The notes under the pieces: generated by a model
The model's input: the letters and a program-made list of their open reading frames with translations, nothing else
What the model was told of the DNA's origin: nothing
Database searches by the model: none
Program-made: the position numbers and the translations under genes
Assembly (NCBI GenBank): GCA_009741485.1
Contig: CM019218.1
Span: forward strand, 36,146,387-36,210,386
DNA from: Malurus cyaneus samueli
Taxonomy: Eukaryota; Chordata; Aves; Passeriformes; Maluridae
Length of the DNA stretch: 64,000 nt
Direction: 5' to 3'
In this document: positions 63,726 to 64,000 of the stretch, piece by piece
Layout of the letters: every line of letters starts with the position of its first letter
How positions within the stretch are numbered: position 1 is the stretch's first letter

Positions 63726-64000
63726 CACTGTTGAAAAAAACAAATAAATAAAACATTCAACAGGAAAAAGAAAATAAAAATAACTACACTGTAGATGTTC
63801 TCATGTGCCAGTAATATGAGCAGGTGCATTTTAGTATGGTCTCTGCAACAGTAAGTACTTCTGTCAGTGAGCCAGAAACATGCAGATCTTAACTATGGAA
63901 AGCAGGCAATTTTCAAGATTTTCATAAACACAACAGCTCATAGCTTGGAAATAGTCAGATGCTTTACAGAAGTTATAAGCTCTTGCCTAACACAAAATAG

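Noticed and set aside
63080..64000. Expected next upstream CKAP5 exon (KKFGQYAGH)
   Set aside because: I looked for it on the minus strand and found no match, so it probably lies past the right edge.

Overview
The window is eukaryotic and most likely avian. It shows split genes with GT-AG introns, a G+C-rich CpG-island promoter, five CR1-type LINE fragments (several ending near the typical ATTCTATGATTCT tail) and compact introns. Gene order and orientation match the vertebrate block ARHGAP1(-) / ZNF408(+) / F2(+) / CKAP5(-), which in human lies on 11p11.2. All protein comparisons here are from memory of the human proteins, not from a search.

Layout. 1-14.45 kb: 5' end of ARHGAP1 on the minus strand. 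Two coding exons (residues 1-75) and a probable non-coding first exon in the CpG island are present; the rest of the gene lies beyond the left edge. 13.93-14.72 kb: CpG island with a GC-box run, probably the old bidirectional promoter for ARHGAP1 and ZNF408. 15.65-16.65 kb: a broken ZNF408 with stops, a frameshift, missing fingers, a small duplication and a surviving C-terminus and poly(A) signal. 16.65-21.24 kb: intergenic, nothing recognised. 21.32-29.93 kb: complete prothrombin gene F2, 14 coding exons, 609 residues. 29.93-32.74 kb: tail-to-tail intergenic spacer. 32.75-63.08 kb: 36 exons of CKAP5 (ch-TOG/XMAP215) on the minus strand, 1,711 C-terminal residues from mid TOG2 to the stop; the 5' exons lie beyond the right edge. 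A box C/D snoRNA matching SNORD67 sits in a CKAP5 intron.

The genes are neighbours by ancestry and do not share a pathway. ARHGAP1 is a Rho-family GAP, F2 is the liver-made thrombin precursor, and CKAP5 is a microtubule polymerase that hosts a U6-modifying snoRNA. The points most worth a second look are the dead ZNF408 next to a live shared promoter, a 37-codon Ser/Lys heptad-repeat exon in the CKAP5 TOG4-TOG5 linker that I do not know from human, altered thrombin self-cleavage sites in F2, and SNORD67.
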